Below are positions 10,322-22,695 of a stretch of 64,000 nucleotides of DNA, piece by piece. The stretch covers positions 146,340,526 to 146,404,525 of the forward strand of contig NC_083560.1 of NCBI RefSeq assembly GCF_019925205.1, read 5' to 3'. Below the pieces are notes generated by a model that was not told the origin of the DNA, did no database searches, and was given only the letters and a program-made list of their open reading frames with translations. The position numbers were made by a program, and so were the translations under genes. This stretch comes from Metopolophium dirhodum. Lineage: Eukaryota > Arthropoda > Insecta > Hemiptera > Aphididae. Position 1 is the stretch's first letter; every line of letters begins with the position of its first letter.

Positions 10322-10575
10322 TTTAATAAATAATAACTTGAAAAAACAATTTAAAGAAATGACGAGAAAATTGGAAACTACAAAACACAACTTAGTAAAA
10401 CAGTTAGTCGCAAACAACTGAATATAATTAATAATTATTAATAATTTGTTTATCAAATTTTGATAAAAAATACAGTGAAACCAACATAAGTAAAATTTAA
10501 GTTTCTCCGGAAAAACACATGGTCTGCTTTAAAGAAAAAGCGATATCTAGCTGTTAATTAATGAATGAAAAAAGT
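10322..10575. other. Non-coding stretch upstream of BIR gene
   Basis: AT-rich, with no frame of note. It would hold the promoter of the minus-strand BIR gene and leads into the 87-bp tandem repeats. Confidence 0.4.
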
Positions 10576-10860
10576 AAAACAGTAAAAACTGGGATAGTAA
10601 GCACCCACAAATCTGATCGTTCAAGGGGGAAAGTCGTGGATAACCGTTTTTAAATCTCCCTGTAACAGTAAAAAACTGGGATAGTAAGCACCCGCAAATC
10701 TGATCGTTCAAGAGGGAAAGTCGTGGATAACCGTTTTTAAATCTCCCTGTAACAGTAAAAAACTGGGATAGTAAGCACCCACAAATCTGATCGATCAAGG
10801 GGGAAAGTCGTGGATAACCGTTTTTAAATCTCCCTGTAATTGTAAAAACTGGGATAGAAC
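10576..10860. repeat. 87-bp tandem repeat, three copies plus a partial fourth
   Basis: The landmark CTGGGATAG recurs at about 10589, 10676, 10763 and 10849, giving a period of 86-87 bases with only a few substitutions. Each unit holds AAGTCGTGGATAACCG and CTCCCTGTAA. It lies at the outer edge of Polinton-1; Polinton termini often carry tandem repeats, so this may be a sub-terminal array. Confidence 0.9.
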
Positions 10861-11215
10861 CTACAAATACTACCTACTCACACGGTTCACCATAGTTGTA
10901 TCAGGCGTTTGAATAAGTTGATTACTGGCTCCAGAATTATTCTCGTTTTCGTTAATTTTGTTGCGTTGTCGATGTCACCAATTGTACGGGTTGTTATTGC
11001 TGTATTATAAATATTACAACCTTATGTACTATTAAATTCTTTTATTAAAATACAACTTATTAAATAACGATTTACAAATTGAAAAACTTAGTAGAAAACT
11101 TAAAGAGTAAAAAAAGAGTGAAAATATGAAAAAGTGAGAAAGTGTGTGTGTGTAAAATGTAGTATCAAAATGTAACTTACATCAAAATGTAACTTCTAAA
11201 TTAACGGGAAATGCT
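10861..11215. other. Junction region between Polinton-1 and Gypsy-1
   Basis: No gene seen. It includes ATGTCACCAATTGTACGG near 10970 and a short TG run near 11140. Gag coding sense begins close to 11195, so any 5' LTR or leader of Gypsy-1 here is missing or unrecognisable. Confidence 0.4.
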
Positions 11216-11944
11216 TTGGAAATAACTAAGTATCGCACGTTAGATTCTTGGGAAGCAATAAAATCAATTTTAAAAGGGGCATTCGAGCTTAAAATTTCGG
11301 AGAGGGCTTTATCAATAGGTTTAAATACAGCACGTATGGCAGAAGGGGAAAGCGTAGCGAAATTCGCGAATAGAATCGAGGAATTATATTACAAATTATG
11401 TGCAGACAGTACCGTAGGGTTGAACAAAGCTGAGGAAACTGTAGTGAAAAACCAAACGAAAAATAAGGCTATGATTATATTTATGACGGGGTTACCAAAT
11501 CACTTATATAAAGTACTGAAAGCGAGAAGTCCTAAGTCTTTGGAGGAGTGTATACAAATAGCTCTTGACAAAGAAATCGAATATAATTCTAGGATGAATA
11601 TCGAAAATTTGCAGAATAATTCGGAAAGTCAAAATTTTAGTAAAAACGAGAATCAGGGTGTAAATGGGGATGATACAAAAGTAATTTTAATAATAATAAT
11701 CGTAACGGATGCAGTAATCGTACCGGATACAGTAATTCTAATAATCGCGGCAGATATAGTAACAATTATAGACAAAATTATAACGATTATAATAATAATC
11801 AGCGAAATAATTATGGTAATAATCAAACTAGAAGTAACACTGGTTGTTACACGTGTGGAAAATCAAATCATTTCGCAAGGGAGTGCTGGCAAACGAACGG
11901 TCGGTCAGGGGGAAACGACCGAGCAAAAACACATTCTCTGTTAA
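11216..11944 (+). pseudogene. Gypsy-1 gag, N-terminal portion with first zinc knuckle
   Basis: A retrotransposon gag core is readable (AEGESVAKFANRIEELYYKL, FMTGLPNHLYKVLKARSP). After about 11680 the coding sense moves to another frame, where an Asn/Arg-rich nucleocapsid leads to CYTCGKSNHFARECW, a C-x2-C-x4-H-x4-C knuckle near 11850. The 5' end lacks a clear start (coding sense begins near 11195). The hAT element follows directly. Gag resumes at 15168 with a second knuckle. Confidence 0.8.
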
Positions 11945-14461
11945 TTCTTGACCAACTTCGTGTTCAATTGAGATCATGGCTAGACCACAAAGTCGTTCGT
12001 TTTTCATTGTTGAGCGTAAGTATGTTTTGATAAGTTTCAATTTCGAAAAACTTCTTTCCCCAGTTGCCACTGATACTGGTAATGTTAGCAAAATTCGTAA
12101 AGCAATGGATAGGTTTGGTGCAAAGTCACCTGAATTTATCACAAATATTAAGAGTTCATAAGGTGTTAAGTTATCATCAACCATAGCTAATACTGACTTT
12201 AATTCATGGGCCATTTCAATTCCATTGATATCTGTTGAATCACCATCGGTAAGAAGAATTTGTAAGTCTTTGCAATGTTTTAATAGTTCTTCATGTGTAA
12301 GATTTTTTAGTTTTTTCATATTGTAAAGAAACGAAAAATTGTTATTATGTTCTTTTAGTTGTTCAAATCTATCATTCACGCTATTTATAGCTACATCAAG
12401 TGTAAAGTAATAAAAATGTATTTTGAATTGTTGTTTTGGGTCAATAACTGGTTCATCGTTGTGTTCATAATCAAAGTGTTTACGAGTACGTCGTGGTTTA
12501 ATTCTACCCCGTGAGTTCTCAAAAACAGACTCTACTCCCATTTCCGTTGCAAGTGCTGTTGAATCTATAATCATTTTCTCAAAAGATTCTTCTGATCTCA
12601 GTTCATTTAAATGTTTCAATAAAGTTTTTAAAATGCCCAAAGCTAAAGATATGTCAAAATTTGGTTTTTGCATTAATTTACTGATTGGATTTATATGATT
12701 AAGTATGTCGTACCAAATGACAACAGAACAAATAAATTTAAATGTTTTAATAAGATTACATAAACATTCAGCTTCATGTTTAACCATTGGATCTACATTT
12801 ATATTTTCTGATGTTTCAAACAAAGCATCATAGATTTCACCTATGTAATATCGAAACGGTTTAAGTGCGTCTATTCGACTTTCCCACCGGGTTTGATTTA
12901 ATGGTTTGAGTGTTAGTTCTTTAACATGTTTCAAAAGAATTTGCCAACGAATAGTTGAGGCAGAAAAAAAGTTGAATACTTTTTGAATTATATGAAAAAA
13001 ACCTACAGCTTCTTTTGAAGATTTTGCGGCATCATTTACAACAAGATTTAAGGAATGCGCACTACAAGGAACAAAAAATGCACGTGGATTAATATTTCGA
13101 ATGTGCCGTTGGACTCCGGAGTGCACACCTTTCATATTGGCTCCATTGTCATATCCTTGTCCTCGCATATTACTCAAAGATATATTCAGCTCACGTAATA
13201 TGCTTAAAAGTACATCACACAGATTTTCTCCAGTACTAATTTCAACTGAAATAAAACCAAGAAAATGTTCACGGATGGTAACTTTTGAATCTTCAATTGA
13301 CACAAAACGAATAATAACAGTCATGAGCTCCGAGTGACTTATATCAGGAGTACAATCTAGTATAATACTATAATACTTCTCTTCGCTAACCATAGTAACT
13401 ATGCGAGACTTAATAGACTGAGCTAATAAATCAATCATCTCATTTTGAATATCTTTTCCTAAATAATGGCTTATATTTTTTTTACTATTAATTATTCTTC
13501 TTACATGTTCAGCCATCACAGAATCATACTTAGCCATAAGTTCAATTAATTTTAAAAAAATTCCATTATTATGTTTGAATAACTGATCAGATGATCCACG
13601 AAAAGCTAAATTTTGATGACCAAGAAATTGTACTACCGACATGATCCGTTGTAAAACTTCATTCCAATCAGATTCTAAAATACGTTGGTTTACATCATCA
13701 ATTGTTTTTGTTTTTTTTAACCTCAATGACAATTCTAACCATGTACTATATGCGGTCAAATGATTTTTTGATGTTTCATGTCCTTTTAACATTTTTGTAC
13801 AATGCCTCCAGTCATTATAACCTTCTAAAGCCAACTTAGAGTTTGAATTATCAAATAGTTTACAGCAAAAACAAAATATTACGTCATTGGAAATAGAGTA
13901 TACAAGCCATGTCCTTGTGACATTTTCTCCATTACTCATACTTCGTTTGTAATGAAATTGTGTGAATTTTCGTCCTTGATCATCTGAAGGAAATACAAAA
14001 TTTGCATTTAACGGAGCAGGAGGACCTTTTTCAACCAACAATGTTTTAAAGTCGTTATTAATAATTAAAGGCCATTCAGCAGGGTCTGTACTAATATTAA
14101 TTAAAGAATTAAAGGAATTTTGATAGACATTTTCTGTTAAACTTTTGTCTATTGTAGTTTCAGAAGGTACAGTGACTGCTTCAACTGAGACAGAGTCAAA
14201 AACCTCACTGGGTTGCATTACAACACTGTCTGTTATATTTTTGGCTACTGTAGTTTCAGAAGGTACAGTGGCATCTATAACTGAGAAAGAGTCAAAAACT
14301 TCACTAGGTTGTACAACTACAGCATTTGAAATATCTAATGACGAGGAAGAACCCGTTAAAATTTTTTTGATAGAATTAGACTGTTTTTTGATTACAGCTT
14401 CTTTTTCACGTTTTCTCTTCCTATATTCTGCACCAGAAAGTCGCTGTCTACCATCCGACAT
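11945..14461 (-). CDS. hAT-family transposase, zinc finger MYM-type 1-like
   Basis: About 839 residues in one open frame. Order: a basic N-terminus; a tandem pair of ~30-residue units (VVVQPSEVFDS, then VVMQPSEVFDS); a TTF-type zinc finger (TWLVYSISNDVIFCFCCKLF, HETSKNH); the DUF4371-type catalytic core with Asp in IILDCTPDISHSEL and Asp in RGQGYDNGANMKG; and the hAT C-terminal dimerisation block (LPVSVATGERSFSKLKLIKT, RLCGLAMISIEH). The frame runs past its natural end into antisense gag, so the last few residues are lost. The catalytic core looks intact. Known: such proteins are widespread in aphids and other insects. Confidence 0.9.
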
Positions 14462-15162
14462 ATTGGCGCTTTCTTAACTTTTTACTATATAGATAAAAAA
14501 TATGATGTAAATTTCTTATAAAAAAAAAAAAATATGATAGTTTTAAAACGGGTTTTACTTAATTCATTGTATTTATTATTTACATAAATTACCTACTTCA
14601 TATTAATAATTGTACAATTATTTAAAATGAAAATAAATACTTACCAAATTATAAATATTAAAATAATATGATATGTTGAATGTTGTTTGACTAAATAATG
14701 TGCACAGTACTCTATAATCGTTGACGCTACGACGCTCGTTGACAAACTACAATATACTAGGTACGTATAGTTCGATAGTTGTTACTCGTCACAAGTAAAC
14801 TAGTTTGTATCGCTGATAATTATTGATTATTGTACATACGTTTATGGGGATCTTTATCGTGATTTGATTCGGTTCATGTTTGCTAATTGGAAACCACAAA
14901 GATAATCGCGAAACAGAACGAGCGATAATGTTAGCGGCTAGCCCGCACATTATATTATCTACTAATAGTGCTTACTTAGGTACTTCATAAAATGACACAG
15001 TTCCAGTTGAAATAATATAATGAGCATTATTTTAATTTTATATTTACAGTGAGTAATGTTGAAAAATACATATATTTTTATTTATTAACAATGCCGCCCC
15101 TAAATTTCCAAAAAAAATTGCCGCCCCGTGCGGTCACACAGGTCGCATGTGCCTTCCGCCGG
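14462..15162. other. 5' untranslated and terminal region of the hAT element
   Basis: No gene seen. It includes the presumed promoter of the minus-strand transposase and, at the right, the GC-rich hAT terminus (about 15090-15167). Confidence 0.5.
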
Positions 15163-15167
15163 CCCTG

Positions 15168-15420
15168 ATCGTGATAATAGTGTGCGTAATTCTGGAAGCG
15201 GTAATAATAATAGGAACAATACGGGTGTTCAGAATTTGCATTGTAGTTATTGTAATAAAATAGGGCATGAAATTTCGAACTGTTTTACATAACAGAAAAA
15301 CGAGAAAAATAATTCAAAAAATTTCAAAGGGCAAGTTCCAGTTGGCGTCAGGCTTGTCCAAGAGATAATGCAATCGCCACAAAACGATGTTTTCACATCA
15401 CAACTAAATTAATAGAAAAT
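15168..15420 (+). pseudogene. Gypsy-1 gag, C-terminal part with second zinc knuckle
   Basis: Resumes gag after the hAT insertion: RDNSVRNSGSGNNNRNNTG, then CSYCNKIGHEISNCF (C-x2-C-x4-H-x4-C) at about 15240-15285. A stop follows within ten codons of the knuckle. Coding sense continues with basic residues up to about 15420. Confidence 0.75.
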
Positions 15421-15484
15421 CATATTACTTTAAAATCACCTAGTTTTAATAAAGAGCGAATTAAATTATTAAAAAAAAAAAAAA

Positions 15485-16044
15485 TAAATAGTAGACACGG
15501 GGGCTGAATTAAATATCATTAAAATAAATGCACTAAAGGGGGATACAGAAATTAATGAAAAAGACAAGATTTATTTAAAAGGTATTAATGAAAAAATAGT
15601 CTCAACAATAGGTAAAGCAAAAATAGATTTAATAATAGATAATAAAGCATTCAAACAGAATTGTATGTAGTAAATAAAACATTTCCAATAACAGGAGAAG
15701 GCATATTAGGACATAAGTTTTTAATGGATCATGCGGTTATAGATATTGCTAACAATACGATAACAATAAATGAAAATAAAGTAGAAAACGAAAATAGTGT
15801 ATGCTTTATTTTAAAACCACGTTCGGAAACAGTAGTCGAAATAGATATTGAAAATCAAACAATGAATAATAAAAATATATTTATTAATAAACAAGAATTA
15901 TCACCAGATGTATATTGCGCCAATATTTATAATACGGTTAGAAACGGAAAAATAACGATAAGTGCGTTGAATATATCGGAAGTAACACAAAACCAATTTA
16001 TAAAAAACCGTACCGTTTATCGTTTTCACAACATGACGAAATAG
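15485..16044 (+). pseudogene. Gypsy-1 aspartic protease and linker
   Basis: The catalytic motif IVDTGAELN is at about 15488-15515, just after an A run that may have shifted the frame. The family's second conserved block is ITGEGILGHKFL (about 15690-15725) in another frame, so a one-base change lies near 15655. The last residues (KNRTVYRFHNMTK) lead into reverse transcriptase, whose frame begins near 16018. Known: retroviral-type proteases cleave Gag-Pol. Confidence 0.8.
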
Positions 16045-17191
16045 AACGACAAATAGGTCAAATGATGAAAGACGAAATTATAGAGAGATCAATGAGTCCT
16101 TTTAATGCACCCCTAATATTAGTTAAAAAGAAGGAGAATGCCTCGGGAAAACAAAAATTCAGAATAGTTATAGACTTTAGAGCACTTAATGACGTAACTT
16201 TAAATGAATTTCAGCCATTACCCAATATTACGGAAATCTTAGACCAGTTGAGGCAATGCCAACTGTTTAGTCTATTAGATTTAAAGGCAGGTTATTTTCA
16301 AGTTCCGTTATCAAAAGATTCGAGAGAGCTTACAGCTTTCTCCACGGGACAAGGTCATTATCAATTTAAACGTTTAGTTATGGGTTTAAGCTCAACTCCG
16401 GCAACATTTCAAAAAAATGATGACGAATGTGTTGTCAGGGTTAATAGGAATTAAATGTCTAGTGTATTTGGATGACATAATAGTATATGCAAAAAACTTA
16501 CAAGATCATAATGATAAATTAATTAACGTATTTGAACGATTACGTATTCATAATCTAAAAATAGAACCAGATAAATGTAGCTTTTTACAGCGGGAATGTT
16601 TATTTCTAGGTCATGTAATTACAAATGAGGATATAAAACCAGATAAAAAGAAAATCGAAGCTGTTATGAATTTTCCAGTACCTAAAAAATTTTCTAGGTC
16701 TTAGTGGATATTATCGTAAATTCATAGAAAATTATAGTGCTATAGCTAATCCAATGGTGAAAATATTGAGAAAAGACGTAAAATTTAATTGGGATGAAAA
16801 TTGTCAGAAAGCTTTTGATAAATCAAAAGAAATGCTTTGTTCAAAACCAATTTTGCAATATCCTGATTTTACAAAACAATTTATACTTACGACAGATGCT
16901 AGTACTAGTGGTAAAGCATTAGGAGCAATTTTATCTCAAGGTACAGTAGAATCGGATTTACCAATAGCTTATAGTTCGAGAACCTTAAATAAAGCAGAAT
17001 GTAATTATTCAGTAACAGAATTAGAATGTTTAGCGATTATATTCGGCGTAAAAACATTCCGACCGTACTTGTATGGTAAAAAGTTTACAATACCAACAGA
17101 CCATAGACCGTTATCTTGGTTATTTAATTTGAAAGATCCGTTATCTAGATTAGCAAGATGGCGTATCGAACTTGAACAATATAATTATTAA
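16018..17191 (+). pseudogene. Gypsy-1 reverse transcriptase and RNase H
   Basis: Ty3/Gypsy RT blocks in order: IERSMSPFNAPLILVKKKEN, FRIVIDFRALND, LFSLLDLKAGYFQVPL, FKRLVMGLSSTPATFQ, then LVYLDDIIVYAKN, the YxDD active site, in a shifted frame (change near 16415). A second shift near 16695 falls at the thumb. RNase H follows with FILTTDASTSGKALGA, VTELECLAIIFGVKTFRPYL and TDHRPLSWLF. The catalytic residues are preserved, but the enzyme is in three frames. Confidence 0.9.
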
Positions 17192-18776
17192 ATTATTTAT
17201 AAAATGGGAAAATTAAACACTAATGTTGATGCACTATCGCGAATGTATAATTTTAGCGAAATTAAAAATGAAAGTTATACGAACTTTCTGGAATAATTAG
17301 AAACGACAATAATTAGTTATAAAAATGTTAAGGAAGTGCACGGCGAGTTAATAGACTCTCCGTCAGAATATAGTATAGTATCGGAAATAGAAAAATATTA
17401 TAATTTCAGATCAGGTATTAATTATGAATTAAAAACACGATTCGGGCGTGACAAAAAGTTGAAATCTATTAAAGATTTGGGTGACGTAGTAAAATTTAAA
17501 AATGGCGATAGATATATAATATTTTTAATAACGAAAACATAACAGAAACAATTAACTACGTATGAAAACGTGCACATAGCATTATTGAATCTTAAATATT
17601 TTTGTGAAAAACATTCGTTAACTAAATTAGCAATGAATCAATTAGGACAACAAGACGGACTAGATTGGGCTAAAATTAGATCAATGATAAGATTCATTTT
17701 TCATAATACAAATATAGAAATAATAATTTGCACAAAGTTCGAATTCAGTGAGGAAGAAAAATTAATTATTTTTAAACAATTCCACGATTCGAAACTAGGG
17801 GGCATGGTGGCGTTAATAGAAGAATAAAAAAGATAAAAAAACAATTTAACTGGCCAAATTTGAAACACGAAGTGAAGGAGTATATAAAAAACTGTACAGC
17901 TTGTCAAACAAATAAATATACTAATAAACATATTCAATATCCAATGGTTATCACCACAACGAGCACAAAACCATTTGAAAAAATATTTTTAGACATTGTA
18001 GGACCATTAATTACAACGGGGTTAGGCAATAACAATATACTTACGATGCAATGTGATTTGACAAAGTTTAGTTTAGGTACACCTTTACAGCGTCATACAG
18101 CGAACGTAGTAGCTAAAGCATTTGTGACAAATTTTGTTTGTATACATGGAATTCCAGAAACAGTTTTAACGGACCAGGGTACAGAATTTCTTAGTAGAAC
18201 TTTTAGGGAGGTATGCAAGTTGTTAAAGATTAATAAGATTAAGACTTCCGGTTATCACCCGATTTCGAACGTAGTCATAAATCGCTAGCATAATGCTTAA
18301 GACACTATGTGAGCAAAAGTTTAGACAATTGGGATAAGCTGTTACCTTACGCAATTTTCGTATAAAACTCAATGGAAAATACATCCACGAAATACCAACC
18401 TTCTGCGTGGTTGTATGGTAGGGAGATTAATATTCCGGTTAGGTTGAAATCAAATCCAGACCCTAGGTATAATTATGACGATTACGTTTATGATTTAAAG
18501 CAAAAATTGCAGGAAGCACATCACATAACCAGGGAAAGATTAATTAAAAGTAAAGAAAAAAGTAAAAACATTACGATAAAAAAGTAAAAACAGAAATGTT
18601 AGATATAGGAAATTTAATACTACTCAAAGATCATACTCAAAGGAATAAGTTAAGTCCAATTTGGAGGGGAACATACGAAATTTTGGAGGTATTAGATTCA
18701 GAAAAACGTAGTTATATCGCGAAATAGGAAAAAAGTAACGGTACATAAAAATAACGTAAAAAATATTACACGATGA
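17192..18776 (+). pseudogene. Gypsy-1 integrase, multiply broken
   Basis: Fragments in order: a linker (17336-17542), a segment at 17570-17827, the zinc-binding region ending CTACQTNKYTNKH, and the catalytic core with Asp in IFLDIVGPL and Asp in VLTDQGTEFL. The region that should hold the third acidic residue reads ISNVVINR followed by a stop, so the Glu appears lost. Downstream pieces (WLYGREINIPVRL, 18372-18587; IWRGTYEILEVL near 18660) match the Gypsy C-terminal domain. Several frameshifts and stops are present. Confidence 0.8.
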
Positions 18777-19001
18777 TAAAAAGAACGAACAAAATGGTTA
18801 AATATACCACCAATAATTAAATATATAGTATAAAAAAAAAATAATAATAATAAAACGGTAGAATAATAATAGGAAAAAGTATATAGATATAATGTATAAA
18901 TAATTAAATATAGTAATAATCGAATTATATAGGAAAATACGGATAATAAAAGTCGACGTGGGATGTGAACGTCGTAGCATATTGAAAGGATAAATAGTAT
19001 A
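18777..19001 (+). other. Gypsy-1 sequence between integrase and mariner insertion
   Basis: AT-rich with no clear frame. It runs up to the left TA of the mariner-type element and resumes at 22696. Confidence 0.4.
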
Positions 19002-19860
19002 TACAGGGTGTAACCGATAGAACTGACTTTTGGAATAACTTTTTTTCTGATCAATTTTTTCTTATTTTTTTTTTTATTTATCATTTATAGACCCTAGCGC
19101 TACATATATAATTTATTTTTTCTTTTGTTTATTTTTTAGTACTGAAAATAAAAAAATTTAAATTAAATTAAATATTTTTATAACATATTCAGAATTGTCA
19201 TTTTTTAAGAATATTATTTTTAAGGATTGCAGCGTTTAAATTTTTTATTTTCATTCAGTCGTTGATCCAATATACCCAATTAAAAACTGAATTATACGAG
19301 GCGCTTGTTGTGTACTTGTACACTTGCACTTATTTAGTGATGATAAAAAATATCAAGGACATTGATTGATAACAGGTACTACACTAGTAACAATAACAAG
19401 CTGTTACGGTTATTCTGATAATTTGGTCTTACTGATTAGCGACTGGTTCGTTGGTTATAAACTGTTACAGGTTACTGGCGTTATTCTCTGTTACCCTGTT
19501 ATCAATAGTATTGCTTTGTTGTTAGCAAGCTGTTACTGGTCATGTTATTGATATTTTTTAATTGTTCTATTTGTTCTTTTCTAATAACACTAATAAGTCT
19601 ACAACAGTAGGTAACTGTTATTTTCACCATAAATATTTATGATTTTAACTGTTATTTTTTGAGAACAGTTTGTAACAGTTGCCGTAATTGATAACAAGTG
19701 CCATCACTAACTTATTAAGCGTTGGACGTTGGCAATATAAATATATAAAATATAACACTTAAAATTAAAAAATATATTTGTCAAAATTATAAGTCAATAG
19801 TACATACACAATCACAATCAACATTAAAAAAAATTAAATTCTCTTATTTTTAACTCTAGG

Positions 19861-20194
19861 TAGCTTTCCAAATGGTCTTCATAAATCAAAAAATAATGTC
19901 ACATCTGATGAGCGACATTCGGTTAGTATCTTGGCTGCGTTTAGTGTTGATCCGCATGCTTCTACAAGGTCAATATCCAGGCAAACAAACATAAGCCATA
20001 CCTCTGTACACCGTATTTTAAAGACAAATTTGTATCACCCGTATAAAATACACTATGTACAAGGTTTAAAACCTTCTGACCCAGAGAGGCGATTAGAGTT
20101 TATAGCGAATATGGTACTGCTAACTAATTCCATTATGACGAGGCATGAGAAATGTGTAGCGAGAAATGGAGGACATTTTGAAAATTATGAATAA
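19861..20194 (+). pseudogene. Mariner/IS630-type transposase remnant, core deleted
   Basis: The N-terminal helix-turn-helix part is clear: STRSISRQTNISHTSVHRIL, then HPYKIHYVQGLKPSDPERRL. The C-terminal signature CVARNGGHFENYE follows after only about 15 residues, where the family has some 200 residues with the catalytic DDD/E. An internal deletion joined the ends in one open frame. The product could at most bind DNA. Confidence 0.8.
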
Positions 20195-22580
20195 ATGTTT
20201 ACATTAAAAAATTTTAATAAAAGTTATAAAATAATTTTATTCATTTGTCTAAAAGTCCATAACCCAACATAATTCTAAGAGTAGTTATAAGTCAAATCAC
20301 ACACAAGGCCGTTTGTAGGGGAGAAGCTAGAAATTAATAACATTTTTTTTACATAACAGTATTTAGAATAGAGCAGCCATACATTTATTTCAAGTCGTTT
20401 ACAATACAACATTTTTATTAAAACATGTTTTTAAATATTTTTTATCCATAAGAATTTTATATTCCAAAACAGAATGTGATTATAATAATTAATACTAAAA
20501 ATATGAAATAAAATAATTTTTTAAGAAATGTATGCTTGTAATAAATAATTGCTATTGTATTAAAACCTAATACACATAATATGCATTTAATGTAAAAACT
20601 ATCTTGTGTGTGAATAAGCCACATAATGGACACTAATTTAATATTAAATTATCAAAAATAATAAGTGCATTAGTTATCAATAATTCTACTGGAGTATGGC
20701 CTAATTTCCGTAATGCAAGTTTTTGCAGAATTTGGGTAAGGTCATAAACCAACAAAAAATATTAACACTTGACACACACACTACACTTGATAAAATTATA
20801 AAAATTAAATGTACATAATATATTAACTACTCTACATTTAAACTTATTTAAGGGCTACGGACTTCAAATACAACAAATACAATTAGTACAAACATAGTTA
20901 ATTTTTCATCTTACATTTTTTGAAAATAAGTTAATTAAAAATTGGAAATGTCTGATTAATTTTTTTTAAAAATGTAAAATTTTCTATTTTAACAACCTCA
21001 TAATGCTACTTATGAGGAATCGTATTACAATTTAATAACATAACCTTTAAGTAGGCTGACTTAATATTTCCCTATTCGTAAAAATTAACTTTACAATCTG
21101 GAAATAAAATAAAATAATTTTAAAAAATGTATTTATTTAATAATTCAAAATATTCATACATACACAATTAATTGAGTAGTTTGTTCAGAGACTATATTAT
21201 ATTACAGAAATATATTTGATTCCATAATAATTTACATAAATATCAAATATCAGTGTACTGGTACAGTTATGAAACATTTGCTAGTCAAATCAAATTGTAT
21301 TGTCTAGTCATAGATATAGTTTCTCATAGTTCAGTGTAATTTATTATGAATTACTAATTTTTACTGAAATCAAAGTCAAATTTTTTTACACAAAGTTATT
21401 AATAAGTATTATTTAGTAAAAAAAAAAAAAAATGTTAGGTGAACTTACCAATTAACTATACAAATTAAATAGTCACCAAATAAAGAATTTGCAGATGAAT
21501 TTAAAAGTTTTGACTTGGTGTTTGTATAGTATTGTATTGTTTTATTATAATATGATATCCTATGAGACAATGTAAGTGGTCCATTTGTATACAATGTTTA
21601 AATAAAAATTGTAAACTATGCAGAATAACATGTTTGACTAAAATAAAAAAAATAAAAACATTAAAAAATAATTTAAAAATTTAAAAACTTCTATTGATTT
21701 TTAACTGTTTAATTAGAAGAAAAACTTACCAAACAATTTGAAAATGAAGTTTCCAAGTTGGTATCCAATTATCATGCATTATATTAGTTTCAGTTAATAA
21801 AACACCTATTTTGAATTGAATTATTTTTACATTGCAAATTAAAGTATTATAAAAAAGCACATTGTGAAGTATTATTATTTAAAATTGAAGTACCTGAGTA
21901 GGTACCTACTTGTTTTAATTAACATTCATAATTTATTTTGTTTACCATTATGACATTGTACTAGTAAAGTAGTTAGTCAACAGAAAACAACATTAATATT
22001 AATCAATATTCAATAATCATATCATCAAAATTTAAAATACGTTTAAGGTTAACTTAGTTCAACAGTGTGCGTACACTACAATAATAAAATTATATATTTA
22101 TAATATGATATTTTCTTCTGTGGCATACTGTGATTGTATGATATCGAATTAAGATACGGCATAATTTTTACTTATCAATTGAAATGTATGTAATCTATGT
22201 CCTTGCTTATCTGTTATAATTAATTGTGTTTCAATTATTATTATGAGTGTGATAATATTGACAATAAATAACCTATCTGTCAGTAATAATTGTGGGCTGT
22301 GGTTACTATGGTATATCGTTATCGTTACACTGAGTCAAATATGTACAGAGTTTTGAACTACCTACTGGTCTTTACAAACAAAAAATATAGCACCTCCAAA
22401 AAATAATATAACTTTGAGGACTTATATCTCATTTATGGATTATTCAATAATAACAATTTGAACATCAAAATTTTTCTAATAATTAGTTTTACAAAATGGC
22501 TATTTTGAAAATTTTTAAAACAAATTAAATCAAATTAAATTTTTTTTTATTCTCAGTACTTAAATTAAAGATAAAAATAA
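20195..22580. other. Interior of the mariner-type element, no gene seen
   Basis: About 2.4 kb, very AT-rich. No frame longer than about 60 residues with recognisable content. It is far longer than the interior of a simple mariner, so it may be filler DNA captured by the element. Confidence 0.5.
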
Positions 22581-22695
22581 AATTATTGTACATGTAGCGC
22601 TAGGGTTTATAAATGATAAATAAAAAAAAAAATTAAAAAATATTGATTGGAACAAAAGTTATTCCAAAAGTCAGTTCTATCTGTTACACCCTGTA

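Larger units (their letters stand above)
1451..10860. mobile_element. Polinton-1 (Maverick) remnant
   Basis: A cluster of Polinton hallmark genes: polymerase B, major capsid, minor capsid, adenovirus-type protease, PLA2/core protein, FtsK/HerA-type ATPase, partner protein and chromodomain integrase, plus a BIR protein. The left end is truncated inside polymerase B. The right boundary is placed at 87-bp tandem repeats, but no terminal inverted repeat or target duplication was found. Gene order and strands differ from Polinton-2 at 39754-54916 and protein identity is visibly low, so the two belong to different lineages. Several genes carry breaks, so this copy cannot move by itself. Confidence 0.85.
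11945..15167 (-). mobile_element. hAT element (ZMYM1-like) inserted in Gypsy-1 gag
   Basis: The transposase occupies the left part and an untranslated region the right. The right terminus (15167) reads, on the minus strand, CAGGGCCGGCGGAAGGCACA, a typical hAT start. The left terminus is not recognisable: the transposase lacks its last residues and no matching inverted repeat or 8-bp duplication of the right flank (ATCGTGAT) is present, so the left end has been deleted together with some gag. Confidence 0.75.
19002..22695. mobile_element. Mariner/Tc1-superfamily deletion derivative with ~115-bp inverted repeats
   Basis: The left end from 19002 (TACAGGGTGTAACCGATAGA) and the right end to 22695 are inverted copies over about 115 bases, with few mismatches; shared inner landmarks are TGACTTTTGGAATAACTTTT and CCCTAGCGCTACAT. 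The element is flanked by TA-rich DNA, consistent with TA target duplication, and splits the 3' part of Gypsy-1. It holds only a fused remnant of a transposase. The interior from 20200 to 22580 is AT-rich and shows no gene. Confidence 0.85.

Noticed and set aside
10547..10798. Open frame with repeated CGCLLSQF segment
   Set aside because: It is simply the 87-bp tandem repeat (a multiple of three) read as protein.
18698..19084. Tyr/Leu-rich hydrophobic frames on the minus strand
   Set aside because: AT-rich low-complexity DNA spanning an element boundary.
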